A stretch of DNA of 64,000 bases from Flavobacteriales bacterium (GTDB taxonomy: Bacteria > Bacteroidota > Bacteroidia > Flavobacteriales > Schleiferiaceae), in the NCBI GenBank assembly GCA_002707525.1, contig PAND01000004.1:68479-132478 (forward strand). The letters are read 5' to 3'. Of this stretch, positions 26,818 through 35,931 are shown piece after piece. The position numbers and the translations under genes are program-made. The notes below the pieces were generated by a model. That model was not told the origin of the DNA and ran no database searches. It saw only the letters and a list, made by a program, of their open reading frames with translations. How positions within the stretch are numbered: the stretch's first letter is position 1; every line of letters begins with the position of its first letter.

Positions 26818-29649
26818 TTAATGTGCTTCAAGCCAATTTTTACCGGTACCTACTTCTGCCACCATTGGCACGGCAAGATTAACAGCTGCTTCCATTTTGT
26901 CTATTACCAATGCTTTGAGTTCATCAAGTTCCTCTAACCGAGCGTCAAAAACCAATTCATCGTGAACCTGCAAGAGCATCTTAGACTTCATTTCCGCTGT
27001 TCGCATAGATCGATCTATTTCAATCATGGCGAGCTTTATGATATCTGCAGCAGAACCTTGAATAGGGGCATTTACGGCATTTCTTTCACTATGACCACGA
27101 ACCACTGCATTTCGACTTTCAATGTCCTTAAGGTAACGACGGCGGCCTGTTATTGTCTCTACATATCCCTTCTCTCGAGCAATACTCACTTGTTTGTCCA
27201 TGTATTCTTTGATGCCTGGATAGGTTCTGAAATAGCCGTCAATTGCTGCTTTAGCCTCTTTTCTATTCATATCCGTTTGTTGACTCAAACCAAAGGCACT
27301 TACTCCGTAAACAATTCCAAAGTTAACAGTCTTAGCATTTGAGCGCTGTTCGCGACTTACCTCTTCTAAGGGTACCTCAAAAACTTTTGCAGCTGTTGCT
27401 TTATGAATATCCTCTCCGTTTTTAAACGCGCTAATCATTGCCTGATCTTGCGCCAATGCCGCGATAACTCGAAGCTCTATCTGACTATAATCCGCGGCCA
27501 TCAAAACATGATTGTCGTCGGCAGGAACGAACATTGCCCGAACTTTCCGTCCATTTTCTGTTCGAATAGGAATATTTTGAAGGTTTGGATTGGTTGAACT
27601 TAGTCGACCTGTAGCTGCTACGGTTTGATTAAAGCTAGTGTGTATTCTTCCTTTTTTCTTATGAACCAATTCCGGTAGTGCATCAACATAAGTACTTTTT
27701 AGTTTTTTTAATTCTCTAAAGTTTAATATGCTTTCAATAATTGGATGGTTTTTGCGCAATCCCTCAAGTATGGCCTCCGATGTTGCATACTGCCCCGTCT
27801 TTGTTTTTTTGGGCTTATCTGATAGCTTAAGATCGTCAAAAAGGACCTCTCCCAATTGTCTTGGAGACCCCACATTGAATGGACGCCCTGCTAATTCAAT
27901 AATTTCTTGTTCAAGCGTGATGATGGTTTCTCCTAGCTCTTCACTGTAGCTCTTTAACGACTGAACATCAATATTAATACCTTCCCGCTCCATCCGCGCC
28001 AAAACTGGAACAAGAGGCATTTCAATATTTTTAAAGACTTTTTCGACTCCTGTTTCTCTCAGTTTGGGCTCAAAAACTCCCTTTAATTGAAACGTGATAT
28101 CTGCATCTTCAGCCGCATAGTCCAAAACAGCTTCAGGGGCAATGTCGCGCATGTTTTTTTGATTCTTACCTTTTTTACCAAGAATTGTTTCAATTGAGAT
28201 TGTCTCATAATTCAAATAGGTTTCAGCAAGAATATCCATATTATGACGCATGTCTGGCTGAATAAGGTAATGTGCAATCATGGTGTCAAATAACGGCCCA
28301 TTGATATGTACATCGTAATTGAGCAATACGCTCATATCGTATTTGATATTTTGACCAATTTTTTCCGTTTTCTCACTTTCCCAAAATGGTTTGAATACAT
28401 GAATCCATTCCATAGCCTTGCTTCTTTCTTGAGGAATGCTCACGTAATATGCTTTACCCGCGGAATAAGAAAAGCTAATACCCACTACCTCCGCGTCCAA
28501 TACGTCTAAAGAGGTTGTTTCGGTATCAAAGGCTACGGATGGTTGTTCCGCGAGTACAAGGGCTAACTGCCTAGCTTCACCCAAGCTTTCTACAAGTTGG
28601 TATAAATGATCAGAATTATCCAGAGAGTTTCTTGAGCTCACTGAAATTTGCGATTCTACAGGCGTGTCTTCTCCTCCAAAAAGACTCATTTGATCGTTGG
28701 AAGTCAAGTTGACCTTCTTGGTAGCCTCGGGTGCTTCGGCGGATATATCATTAGTGCGTTTTATACCTAAACGTCGCGCAAGCGTTCGAAATTCCAATTC
28801 CTCAAATACATCCATTAAGGCGTCCTGATCCCAAGTATCTCTTGTTAAAGTCTCAGAGGCTAATTCAATTGGTACCTCTGTAATAATGCGAGCCAATCGC
28901 TTTGAAAGAACGCCCAGTTCAGCATTACCACGAATCTTCTCGCCTAGCTTACCTTTAATTTCCTCTGCATTTGCGAGGGTCTCTTCCAATGATCCGTACT
29001 GCTTCAACAGTTTACTTGCAGTTTTTGCGCCAACTCCTGGTAAACCTGGAATATTGTCTACTGCATCTCCCATCATACCTAGATAATCAATTACTTGCTG
29101 TACGTTGTCAAGATCAAACTTCTCGCAAACTTCTGCTTCACCCCAAATTTCAGGTGGATTTCCTCCCCGCGCAGGACGGTACATGAAAATATTTGGACTA
29201 ACTAGTTGACCGAAATCTTTGTCTGGGGTCATCATGTAGGTAGTAAACCCCTCTTTCTCCGCCTTCTTTGCTAATGTTCCAATTACATCGTCTGCCTCAT
29301 AGCCCGATACCCCAAGTGCTGGAATTTTAAATGCTTCTAGAATTCTATGAATAAAAGGAACGGCAAGTTTGATTGCCTCTGGCGTTGCGTCACGATTCGC
29401 CTTGTATTCTGGAAAAATTTCGTGTCGCTCAGTGGGCTCTGGTAAATCAAAACAAACAGCTATATGAGTGGGGTTTTCTTTACTTAACAGATCAAGTAAG
29501 GCACTAGTGAATCCATAAACAGCAGATGTATCTAATCCGCTTGAAGTGATTCTTGGATTCTTGGCAAAAGCAAAATATGCGCGAAAAATTAACGCGTATG
29601 CATCAAGTAAAAACAGTTTTTTGTCCGCAGCAGAAGAATCTTGGTCCAT
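26818..29649 (-). CDS. polA: DNA polymerase I
   Basis: A 943-residue three-domain enzyme for repair and Okazaki fragment processing. The 5' nuclease domain covers about residues 10-300 (VCFDLPEPTERHEIFPEYKANR, GYEADDVIGTLA). The 3'-5' exonuclease domain (about 340-540) keeps the DxE motif FDTETTSLD and YAAEDADITFQL, so proofreading is predicted to be active. The polymerase core has motif A AADYSQIELRVIA, motif B RSNAKTVNFGIVYGVSAFG and motif C VHDELVFD (about 898). Confidence 0.97.
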   Translation of the reverse strand: MDQDSSAADKKLFLLDAYALIFRAYFAFAKNPRITSSGLDTSAVYGFTSALLDLLSKENPTHIAVCFDLPEPTERHEIFPEYKANRDATPEAIKLAVPFIHRILEAFKIPALGVSGYEADDVIGTLAKKAEKEGFTTYMMTPDKDFGQLVSPNIFMYRPARGGNPPEIWGEAEVCEKFDLDNVQQVIDYLGMMGDAVDNIPGLPGVGAKTASKLLKQYGSLEETLANAEEIKGKLGEKIRGNAELGVLSKRLARIITEVPIELASETLTRDTWDQDALMDVFEELEFRTLARRLGIKRTNDISAEAPEATKKVNLTSNDQMSLFGGEDTPVESQISVSSRNSLDNSDHLYQLVESLGEARQLALVLAEQPSVAFDTETTSLDVLDAEVVGISFSYSAGKAYYVSIPQERSKAMEWIHVFKPFWESEKTEKIGQNIKYDMSVLLNYDVHINGPLFDTMIAHYLIQPDMRHNMDILAETYLNYETISIETILGKKGKNQKNMRDIAPEAVLDYAAEDADITFQLKGVFEPKLRETGVEKVFKNIEMPLVPVLARMEREGINIDVQSLKSYSEELGETIITLEQEIIELAGRPFNVGSPRQLGEVLFDDLKLSDKPKKTKTGQYATSEAILEGLRKNHPIIESILNFRELKKLKSTYVDALPELVHKKKGRIHTSFNQTVAATGRLSSTNPNLQNIPIRTENGRKVRAMFVPADDNHVLMAADYSQIELRVIAALAQDQAMISAFKNGEDIHKATAAKVFEVPLEEVSREQRSNAKTVNFGIVYGVSAFGLSQQTDMNRKEAKAAIDGYFRTYPGIKEYMDKQVSIAREKGYVETITGRRRYLKDIESRNAVVRGHSERNAVNAPIQGSAADIIKLAMIEIDRSMRTAEMKSKMLLQVHDELVFDARLEELDELKALVIDKMEAAVNLAVPMVAEVGTGKNWLEAH

Positions 29650-29761
29650 AAATAGAATTATTGGATTGGGAAGTTAGCTACTTCAACCCTAAATAACGAG
29701 TTTTGTGTTTGAAAACAATACGCTAATAATGGCGTTGCTACTTAGTATACACACAGATATT

Positions 29762-30985
29762 ATGATCTTTAGAATCCTCTTTACCGTAGGATTTGTTCTT
29801 GTTATTGACTTATATGCCTATCAAGCCTTCAAAACCGTCTTCCGTTCAACAGCTACTCCATGGATTTATTGGGGCGTTACCTTTGTGTACCTTATCCTGA
29901 GTATAGTTATTTCCTTGCTTATGAGTTCAGGAAAGTTGGATTATAAATATGTAGGTCTTCTTGTAGGTGCAAGTATTTTGATTGCCGTTCCTAAAATGGT
30001 GGCTATTATCCCATTACTTTTGGAAGATCTCTGGCGATTGGGTCGATACTTTTTTAGGGTATTAACAACTCAACCCAATATCTTACCCGAACGACGTGCT
30101 TTTATCTCCCAATTAGCCTTGGGCATTGCAGCTCTTCCATTCCTAGGAATATTAGACGGTATTTGGAAAGGCCGCTACCGCTACAGAGTAATTAGCCATA
30201 CACTAGAATACGACGACCTACCTGAAGAGTTTGATGGATTTACCATTGCACAAATTTCTGATATTCATAGCGGCTCATTTGATAACAAGGAAAAGGTACA
30301 ATATGGTGTTAATATGGTGACTGAGCTAGACGCTGATGCGGTCATGTTCACTGGAGACATGGTAAATAATCTAGCCGCAGAAGCTGAACCATGGATTGAT
30401 ACCTTTAGGAAATTGGCAGGCAAGAATGGTGTCTTTTCAATTCTTGGCAACCACGATTATGGGGATTATTGGCGTTTCCCTAATGCTCAAGATAAAGTAG
30501 ATAACCTAAACCGCCTAAAAGAAATTCACGGGGAAATGGGTATGGATATTTTGTTAAATGAAAGTCGATACTTTGAACGAAACGACCAACGAATCTACAT
30601 AGCTGGAGTAGAGAATTGGGGATTACCACCTTTTCCTCAGTATGGAGATTTAGACACTGCCTTGACCGGAATTCCCAAAGACGCATTTACCATACTATTA
30701 AGTCATGACCCTTCCCATTTTGATGCTGAAGTTAAAAAGCACAAAAAAAAGGTACATCTAACCCTGAGTGGACACACCCATGGAATGCAATTCGGAATTG
30801 AAATTCCTGGATGGATCAAGTGGTCACCGGTTAAATTCAAATACCCTAAATGGGCCGGGTTATATCCCGAATTAGACGGTCAAATTTTACACGTAAACAG
30901 AGGATTCGGATTCCTAGCATTTCCAGGAAGAGTGGGAATATGGCCAGAAATCACCCACATTACCTTGAGAAAAAAGCAAGCCTAA
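29762..30985 (+). CDS. membrane-anchored metallophosphoesterase
   Basis: A calcineurin-like phosphoesterase with four N-terminal membrane helices and a catalytic domain carrying all metal motifs: ISDIHSG, FTGDMVNN, GNHDYGDYW, LLSHDPSHF and SGHTHGMQFG. I prefer the ATG at 29762 (407 residues, MIFRILFTVGFVL) because homologues begin at the first helix. In-frame starts at 29705 (GTG) and 29729 (ATG) are possible. The group includes YaeI-like enzymes; the substrate is unknown. Its stop overlaps the stop of the convergent crtY-blh gene by 4 bp. Confidence 0.88.
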   Translation: MIFRILFTVGFVLVIDLYAYQAFKTVFRSTATPWIYWGVTFVYLILSIVISLLMSSGKLDYKYVGLLVGASILIAVPKMVAIIPLLLEDLWRLGRYFFRVLTTQPNILPERRAFISQLALGIAALPFLGILDGIWKGRYRYRVISHTLEYDDLPEEFDGFTIAQISDIHSGSFDNKEKVQYGVNMVTELDADAVMFTGDMVNNLAAEAEPWIDTFRKLAGKNGVFSILGNHDYGDYWRFPNAQDKVDNLNRLKEIHGEMGMDILLNESRYFERNDQRIYIAGVENWGLPPFPQYGDLDTALTGIPKDAFTILLSHDPSHFDAEVKKHKKKVHLTLSGHTHGMQFGIEIPGWIKWSPVKFKYPKWAGLYPELDGQILHVNRGFGFLAFPGRVGIWPEITHITLRKKQA

Positions 30986-32952
30986 ACGTTCTTGTACAAT
31001 TTAGACATGAAATAGATGTGAGGGAGACTGAGTGCACTGAGAAAAATTAAGAAATAGCTCGACCATTGCCATAGAGATGTTCTGTCAAATTGAAAGAAGA
31101 CAAGAAAAATGATGATTGCTGCTGCAGTAAATGGCAATGCTTTGATAAACATGCTGCTGTGAGACCAACCTTCGGAATTTTTTAAGTGATTCCACCCTGT
31201 TAGACTATGTTGTAAAATAAAGTATGTTCCAAAACTTATCACTAGTGATAATTGAGTGCTTAAAGCCAACGCAATTAAAGATAGGCCCCATGCTGCTGAG
31301 CGAAACCAAAACGACAGAATAGCACTCAAAAAAAAGAAAAGTTGAACAACTGAATTCGCTGCGTTTTGCTCAATTGGCCAATCTGGAATACTCATATAAT
31401 TCATGAGTTCATTCACTTCATTTAAATGTGATAGCAAAATAATACCGAGTAACATAAAACCCCAAAGTACAGATAAACCAACGTTCGATCGCTTCCATTC
31501 TATTAAGTCCGTCTCTCCAAAGTGCCAAGCACTGTAAAGAAGGAAAAACACGAGACCAACTATTGGGCTCGCCAACCAAAGCAGAATCACAAGTGCCATT
31601 ATTCCTAAGTACCTTGCTACAAAAGTAGGTAGTTTAAGGTTTCTATTGTGTGAGTATCCATCTAAAGCACCGTGCGGAATTCCTACGACAAAAAGTGATA
31701 GAATAAGAAGACCTATTCCCAGGTTCGTGCCAAAACCAGGAGAAACTCGGTCAATCATTAAAGCCAATAAAGAGAAAACTATTGGCAGCCAACGCTGCGG
31801 TTTACTAGACATAAAAGCCAATGAGGAAAATAAAACACTCCAGAGGAATTTGAGCTTATTCAATTTTAAAAACATACGAATTTCCCATCCTACGCGACTT
31901 TTTTCATCAAGAAATTTAAAAACCTCTTCCGTAGGCATAACTCGAAACAACCTAGTAAAAATAATCTTACCCCATTGAGGGCGAAATTTCATTATAAACA
32001 GAAGAAGAAAATCGTAATAAGCGAATCTTCCTCCGCCACGCGAAGGAAGCCCGTACCATACATTGGTCGTTTTATTTATGGCTTCATTAAGAACCAGTTC
32101 TTTCGCATGAGCATACATATTTTTGAATGCATAACCCGTTGTAGGCTTGAGTTTCCCTGCGCGTGAACCAGTAGAAATAACCTTGGAACTACGATGGTAT
32201 TGCTCCGCGTTCTGAGACATTGGAAGGACCCCGTTTTCAATATCATGTATACGATAGGATTCGTTAAAAGTTAAGAGGTAATTCCGTAGTTGATCCTTTG
32301 CCAAATCTTCAGGTAATAATTCCCTACCGAACCTAGTCATTTCTATTAGTGCCTCCGTTTCACTCGTTGGCAACTGATACATGAACTGCGTAAATCCATT
32401 CTGAGGAATATTAAAATCCATGAGTCGCATGGTCTCAGGCTTAAAAATAGGCTTGTCAAATTCTACTTTCCAACCTTGAAAACTTTGCCACACTGTTTCA
32501 CCTATAACCTCATTGATTACTGGTGGTCTGCTATCAAATACTTTTAAAACTTGATAAGAAGCATTCTTAGTGAGAAGATCAAGGTATACCGAATGATCAA
32601 TGATATCGGTAACCTTTTGTTGATGTATTTTAATATTAGGATAACGTTCTAATAGAACTCGTGTTCTTTTATAGAGAGCTAAACTTTCAACCATATAATA
32701 TCGGAGCCCTTTAAGGTTTTCATATTTATTCCCCGATACTACTTGAGACCAACTGTGTTTGATCTCATGTTGTAAATCTTGAATAATTTCTTCTTCTGGA
32801 TGTGCCCAAAAACAGTACGTTTTATCATTTAACGCTTTGAACGTATGGTCAAAAACGATTCCAGCTGCATCTTCCAGCAAACCTTCTTTTTCCATTCTCA
32901 GCAAAAGCAGTGAATTAGCAGCTCCTAAGCCTATGAGTCCAAAACTATACAT
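30982..32952 (-). CDS. fused lycopene cyclase and beta-carotene 15,15'-dioxygenase (CrtY-Blh)
   Basis: One uninterrupted frame of 656 residues holds two enzymes. Residues 1 to about 375 look like a CrtY-type lycopene cyclase: nucleotide-binding start FGLIGLGAANSLLLL (4-18), signature NDKTYCFW (42-49) and PTTGYAFKNM (270-279). Residues from about 385 to 650 look like a Brp/Blh membrane dioxygenase that splits beta-carotene into two retinals. Its candidate iron-ligand histidines are in GIPHGALDGY (H427), YSAWHFGETD (H477), QHSLTGWNHL (H582, H589) and SLPHIYFM (H645). Both parts seem full-length. It is divergent from the proteorhodopsin gene, so cyclisation, cleavage and use of the product are encoded together. 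The two activities are usually separate genes. Confidence 0.9.
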   Translation of the reverse strand: MYSFGLIGLGAANSLLLLRMEKEGLLEDAAGIVFDHTFKALNDKTYCFWAHPEEEIIQDLQHEIKHSWSQVVSGNKYENLKGLRYYMVESLALYKRTRVLLERYPNIKIHQQKVTDIIDHSVYLDLLTKNASYQVLKVFDSRPPVINEVIGETVWQSFQGWKVEFDKPIFKPETMRLMDFNIPQNGFTQFMYQLPTSETEALIEMTRFGRELLPEDLAKDQLRNYLLTFNESYRIHDIENGVLPMSQNAEQYHRSSKVISTGSRAGKLKPTTGYAFKNMYAHAKELVLNEAINKTTNVWYGLPSRGGGRFAYYDFLLLFIMKFRPQWGKIIFTRLFRVMPTEEVFKFLDEKSRVGWEIRMFLKLNKLKFLWSVLFSSLAFMSSKPQRWLPIVFSLLALMIDRVSPGFGTNLGIGLLILSLFVVGIPHGALDGYSHNRNLKLPTFVARYLGIMALVILLWLASPIVGLVFFLLYSAWHFGETDLIEWKRSNVGLSVLWGFMLLGIILLSHLNEVNELMNYMSIPDWPIEQNAANSVVQLFFFLSAILSFWFRSAAWGLSLIALALSTQLSLVISFGTYFILQHSLTGWNHLKNSEGWSHSSMFIKALPFTAAAIIIFLVFFQFDRTSLWQWSSYFLIFLSALSLPHIYFMSKLYKNV

Positions 32953-33154
32953 GTCCTATATTAAAGGTATAAGCGACCCTTATATAATAATGACGCTTTT
33001 TTATTGTTTTTGTTCTATAATTATCATTAAATTTAATTAATTATCATCTTAAAATGTTGATTTTCAGTATTTGTTTAAGTTTTTTAAAATTATCATGAAC
33101 AATTACTCTGCAACGTCGTTAAGTGGTAGTTATAACCTTTAATAATTTTATACC
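32953..33154. promoter_or_regulatory. divergent AT-rich spacer between crtY-blh and proteorhodopsin
   Basis: This 202-bp spacer is strongly AT-rich (TAATTAATTATCATCTTAAA and similar) and must hold the promoters of both divergent genes. No exact TAnnTTTG element was found on either strand, so I mark the region and not a site. The rhodopsin ATG is preceded by an A/T-rich leader without a Shine-Dalgarno sequence, as is normal in this phylum. Confidence 0.5.
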
Positions 33155-33937
33155 ATGTCACTGACAACTTTATTGGCTAGCGTATCCGTTAGCAACTCAG
33201 CAGTAGATCTTACTGCTTACACTGACCTCACAACCATTACTTCATTTACGTTCTTCGTAGGCTGTATGGCTATGATGGCTGCATCTGTGTTCTTCTTCTT
33301 TGAAATGTGGAACGTAGATAAAAAATGGCGTACTTCTTTACTAGTAAGTGGTCTAATTACGTTCATTGCGTTCGTACACTACTATTACATGAGAAGTTAC
33401 CACTTCGAAACTGGAGAGTCTCCAACCTTCTTCCGTTACGTTGATTGGACGTTAACTGTGCCACTCATGTGTGTTGAGTTTTACTTAATCACTAAAAAAG
33501 CTGGTGCGAAGATGAGTCTTCTATGGAAACTTATCGCTGCGTCTGTAATCATGTTAGTTACCGGTTACCTTGGTGAGACCATTTACCGCGATACGTCCTC
33601 AGTTATGTGGGGTGTTATCTCTGGTGCTGCTTACTTCTACATTGTTTTCTTAGTATGGAAAGGAGAAGTTGCTCAGTTAGCGCAAAACGCAGGTCCTGCA
33701 GTTGCTAAAGCTGTAAAAGTTCTATTTTGGTTTGTCTTAGTAGGATGGGCGATTTACCCATTAGGATACATTTTAGGTACACCAGGTGGTTTATTCGGAA
33801 TGCAATTGGTATCTGACCCTGAAGCGGCTTCAGCTTACATGGATGTTGTTTACAACATTGGTGATGCTGTCAATAAAATCGGTTTTGGTTTAGTTATCTA
33901 TTCTCTTGCTGTTAGCTCGAAAGAAGAAGCGGCTTAA
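33155..33937 (+). CDS. proteorhodopsin, green-type light-driven proton pump
   Basis: A 260-residue seven-helix retinal protein. The helix C motif RYVDWTLTVPLMCVEF gives the proton acceptor D97, T101 and donor E108 (DTE, a proton pump rather than a sodium or chloride pump). H75, the partner of D97, is in FVHYYYMR. The tuning position 105 is methionine, usual for green-absorbing flavobacterial pumps. The Schiff-base lysine is K241 in GDAVNKIGFG with D237. The N-terminus is short and may be a cleaved signal. It forms a single-gene transcript ending in a strong terminator and lies opposite the fused retinal-synthesis gene. Confidence 0.97.
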   Translation: MSLTTLLASVSVSNSAVDLTAYTDLTTITSFTFFVGCMAMMAASVFFFFEMWNVDKKWRTSLLVSGLITFIAFVHYYYMRSYHFETGESPTFFRYVDWTLTVPLMCVEFYLITKKAGAKMSLLWKLIAASVIMLVTGYLGETIYRDTSSVMWGVISGAAYFYIVFLVWKGEVAQLAQNAGPAVAKAVKVLFWFVLVGWAIYPLGYILGTPGGLFGMQLVSDPEAASAYMDVVYNIGDAVNKIGFGLVIYSLAVSSKEEAA

Positions 33938-33960
33938 TCACAATTTTCAAATTGTTTAAA

Positions 33961-33996
33961 ACCCCCACCGCCTTGTCGGTGGGGGTTTCTTTTTTT
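33961..33996 (+). terminator. strong intrinsic terminator of proteorhodopsin
   Basis: A perfect 10-bp stem (ACCCCCACCG at 33961-33970 with CGGTGGGGGT at 33977-33986) and a 6-nt loop are followed by TTCTTTTTTT. It is the clearest terminator of the window and isolates the rhodopsin transcript from the next gene. Confidence 0.93.
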
Positions 33997-34053
33997 TATA
34001 GGCTACTTCCGTGATTCTTCAACCCTTATCTTCGTTGTTTACCATAACCAAAT

Positions 34054-35931
34054 ATGAAGATTAAGCTACTCTCCTTGTCCCTAATGTGCTATTTGGGATT
34101 ATTCGGCCAAAAAACAGGATCACATGCCTACAGTATTGATTTAACCAACGTAGTTGATGATCGAGTGAAGGTCTCACTAAATGTAACGTTGTTGGGCCTT
34201 GCAGATCAAAATAATAACAGCTATTTATTCCACTTCCCTGCTACTATACCGGGTACATACGCCACTTTAGATTACGGAAGGTTCATTCATGATTTTCAAG
34301 CATACAACGCTTCGGGAGAAAAACTTAAAACATCAAAGAGAAAAAATAGCTATACCATCAAAGGAAAGCCCGATAGAATTGAATATTGGGCAGGGGACAG
34401 CTTTGATGCCAAAATTCGGAAGAATAAAGTATTTGAACCTGCAGGAACAAATAATCAAGAACGTCAAAACTTTTTGCTAAACGCCGCGGGATATTTTGGC
34501 TTCTTTGAGGGTTTAGAAGACTTACCGGTAGCTCTTGAAGTAAACAAAAACGCAACTATGTATGGTATAAGTGCAATGGAAAGTTATTCTTACGGGACAA
34601 CTCAAAATTTCATTGCTAGGAATTACCACCACTTCTTGGATTCGCCAGTTATGGTCTGCCAGCCAGATACTACTTCTTTCCAGCTTGGTGATGCTAAAGT
34701 GACCATAGGGGTATTCACAGAAAACGGCAGGGCGCTGTCAAGTAGCATATACGAACAAGTTGAAACAAGCATGAAAGCCATTGAAGGTTTCCTTCAAGGT
34801 GATCTTCCTGTAGATAATTATGCCTTCATTTTTTACATTAAAGATTATACTGAATTTGAAGGCCTTTTTAACGGTACTGAAATTAAAATTGGGACCATTT
34901 TCAAGGCTATTAGAGAACTTGGCGGCAAAGGCTTCGGCGCCCTAGAACACGGTAACAGCTCTGTGTACTACCTACCAGATTTTGGAGGAACAACCGTTTT
35001 AGACGGCATGGCGGATGTGTGTATCCATGAATTTTTCCATATCCTAACACCACTCGGTCTGCATAGCGAAGAGATAGGAGATTTTAACTATATCAACCCT
35101 GCAATGAGCAAACATCTGTGGCTTTATGAGGGAATCACGGAATACTTTGCAGGAATCAGCCAAGTTAAAGGAGGTGTAATTACAAAAGACGAATACGTTC
35201 GGAACCTGCTTCAAGGAAAAATAAAAAATGCGGAGAGGTATCCTACAACAAAGATGTCTTTTACCGAGATGAGTGAGAATGTTCTTAAAAACCCTTATAA
35301 GAAACAATACAACCAAGTATACCAGCGTGGCGCTCTCATGGGGGCATTATTAGATATCCGTATCATGGAATTAACCAATGGAGCAACAGATTTACATGAC
35401 ATCATACTAGAACTTAGAGATCAATACGGTCCCTTAAAGAGCTTTAGAGATGATGAAATAATTAATCAATTCGTTGAACTTGTTCACCCCGATTTAAATC
35501 AATTTTTCAACGATTATGTTTCGGGTAGAGAACCTTTGCCCGTTCAAGAGTATCTTTTAAAAGTAGGTATTAATTATAACCGCAGATACAATGGACGTAG
35601 AAGCGCTAATCCTATATCTGATTTTAATATCAGGACTAAACGTGTTCGGGGAAGTAATCAAATACGGGTAACCAAAATTGGCAAGGAAGTCCCAATAGAA
35701 CTCAAAGAAGGTGACTTAATTGAAGTATTCTCTGAAAGATGGCTTAACGAATTTGGTGAGCCTGTAGAAGGTTCTGTGTTCAATTTAAATGTTGAAAGAG
35801 GTGATCAAAAATTAACTATGCCATATACTGTTCAAACTATTGATGTCCAAAATGAAAAGCATAGAATCTTTTTTAGTAAAACACCAAATCAAGAACAAAT
35901 CAAACTACAAAACCTCTGGTTTAGCAATTAA
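34054..35931 (+). CDS. M61-family metallopeptidase
   Basis: A secreted 625-residue peptidase of the glycyl aminopeptidase family. A signal peptide (about 1-19) precedes an N-terminal beta domain. The zinc motif is HEFFH (H325, E326, H329), with the third ligand probably in LWLYEGITEYFAG (E359 or E363). A PDZ-like tail follows at about 505-615. Related proteins trim peptides in the periplasm or outside. The stop directly abuts the stop of the convergent GH5 gene with no gap. Confidence 0.88.
   Translation: MKIKLLSLSLMCYLGLFGQKTGSHAYSIDLTNVVDDRVKVSLNVTLLGLADQNNNSYLFHFPATIPGTYATLDYGRFIHDFQAYNASGEKLKTSKRKNSYTIKGKPDRIEYWAGDSFDAKIRKNKVFEPAGTNNQERQNFLLNAAGYFGFFEGLEDLPVALEVNKNATMYGISAMESYSYGTTQNFIARNYHHFLDSPVMVCQPDTTSFQLGDAKVTIGVFTENGRALSSSIYEQVETSMKAIEGFLQGDLPVDNYAFIFYIKDYTEFEGLFNGTEIKIGTIFKAIRELGGKGFGALEHGNSSVYYLPDFGGTTVLDGMADVCIHEFFHILTPLGLHSEEIGDFNYINPAMSKHLWLYEGITEYFAGISQVKGGVITKDEYVRNLLQGKIKNAERYPTTKMSFTEMSENVLKNPYKKQYNQVYQRGALMGALLDIRIMELTNGATDLHDIILELRDQYGPLKSFRDDEIINQFVELVHPDLNQFFNDYVSGREPLPVQEYLLKVGINYNRRYNGRRSANPISDFNIRTKRVRGSNQIRVTKIGKEVPIELKEGDLIEVFSERWLNEFGEPVEGSVFNLNVERGDQKLTMPYTVQTIDVQNEKHRIFFSKTPNQEQIKLQNLWFSN

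Noticed and set aside
26962..27342. 126-residue frame antisense to polA
   Set aside because: It lies over the conserved polymerase domain and has shadow composition with no motif.
30982..32952. Possibility that the CrtY-Blh fusion is an assembly frameshift
   Set aside because: The frame is continuous over the junction, with no homopolymer run at the linker and both domains intact; read data would settle it.
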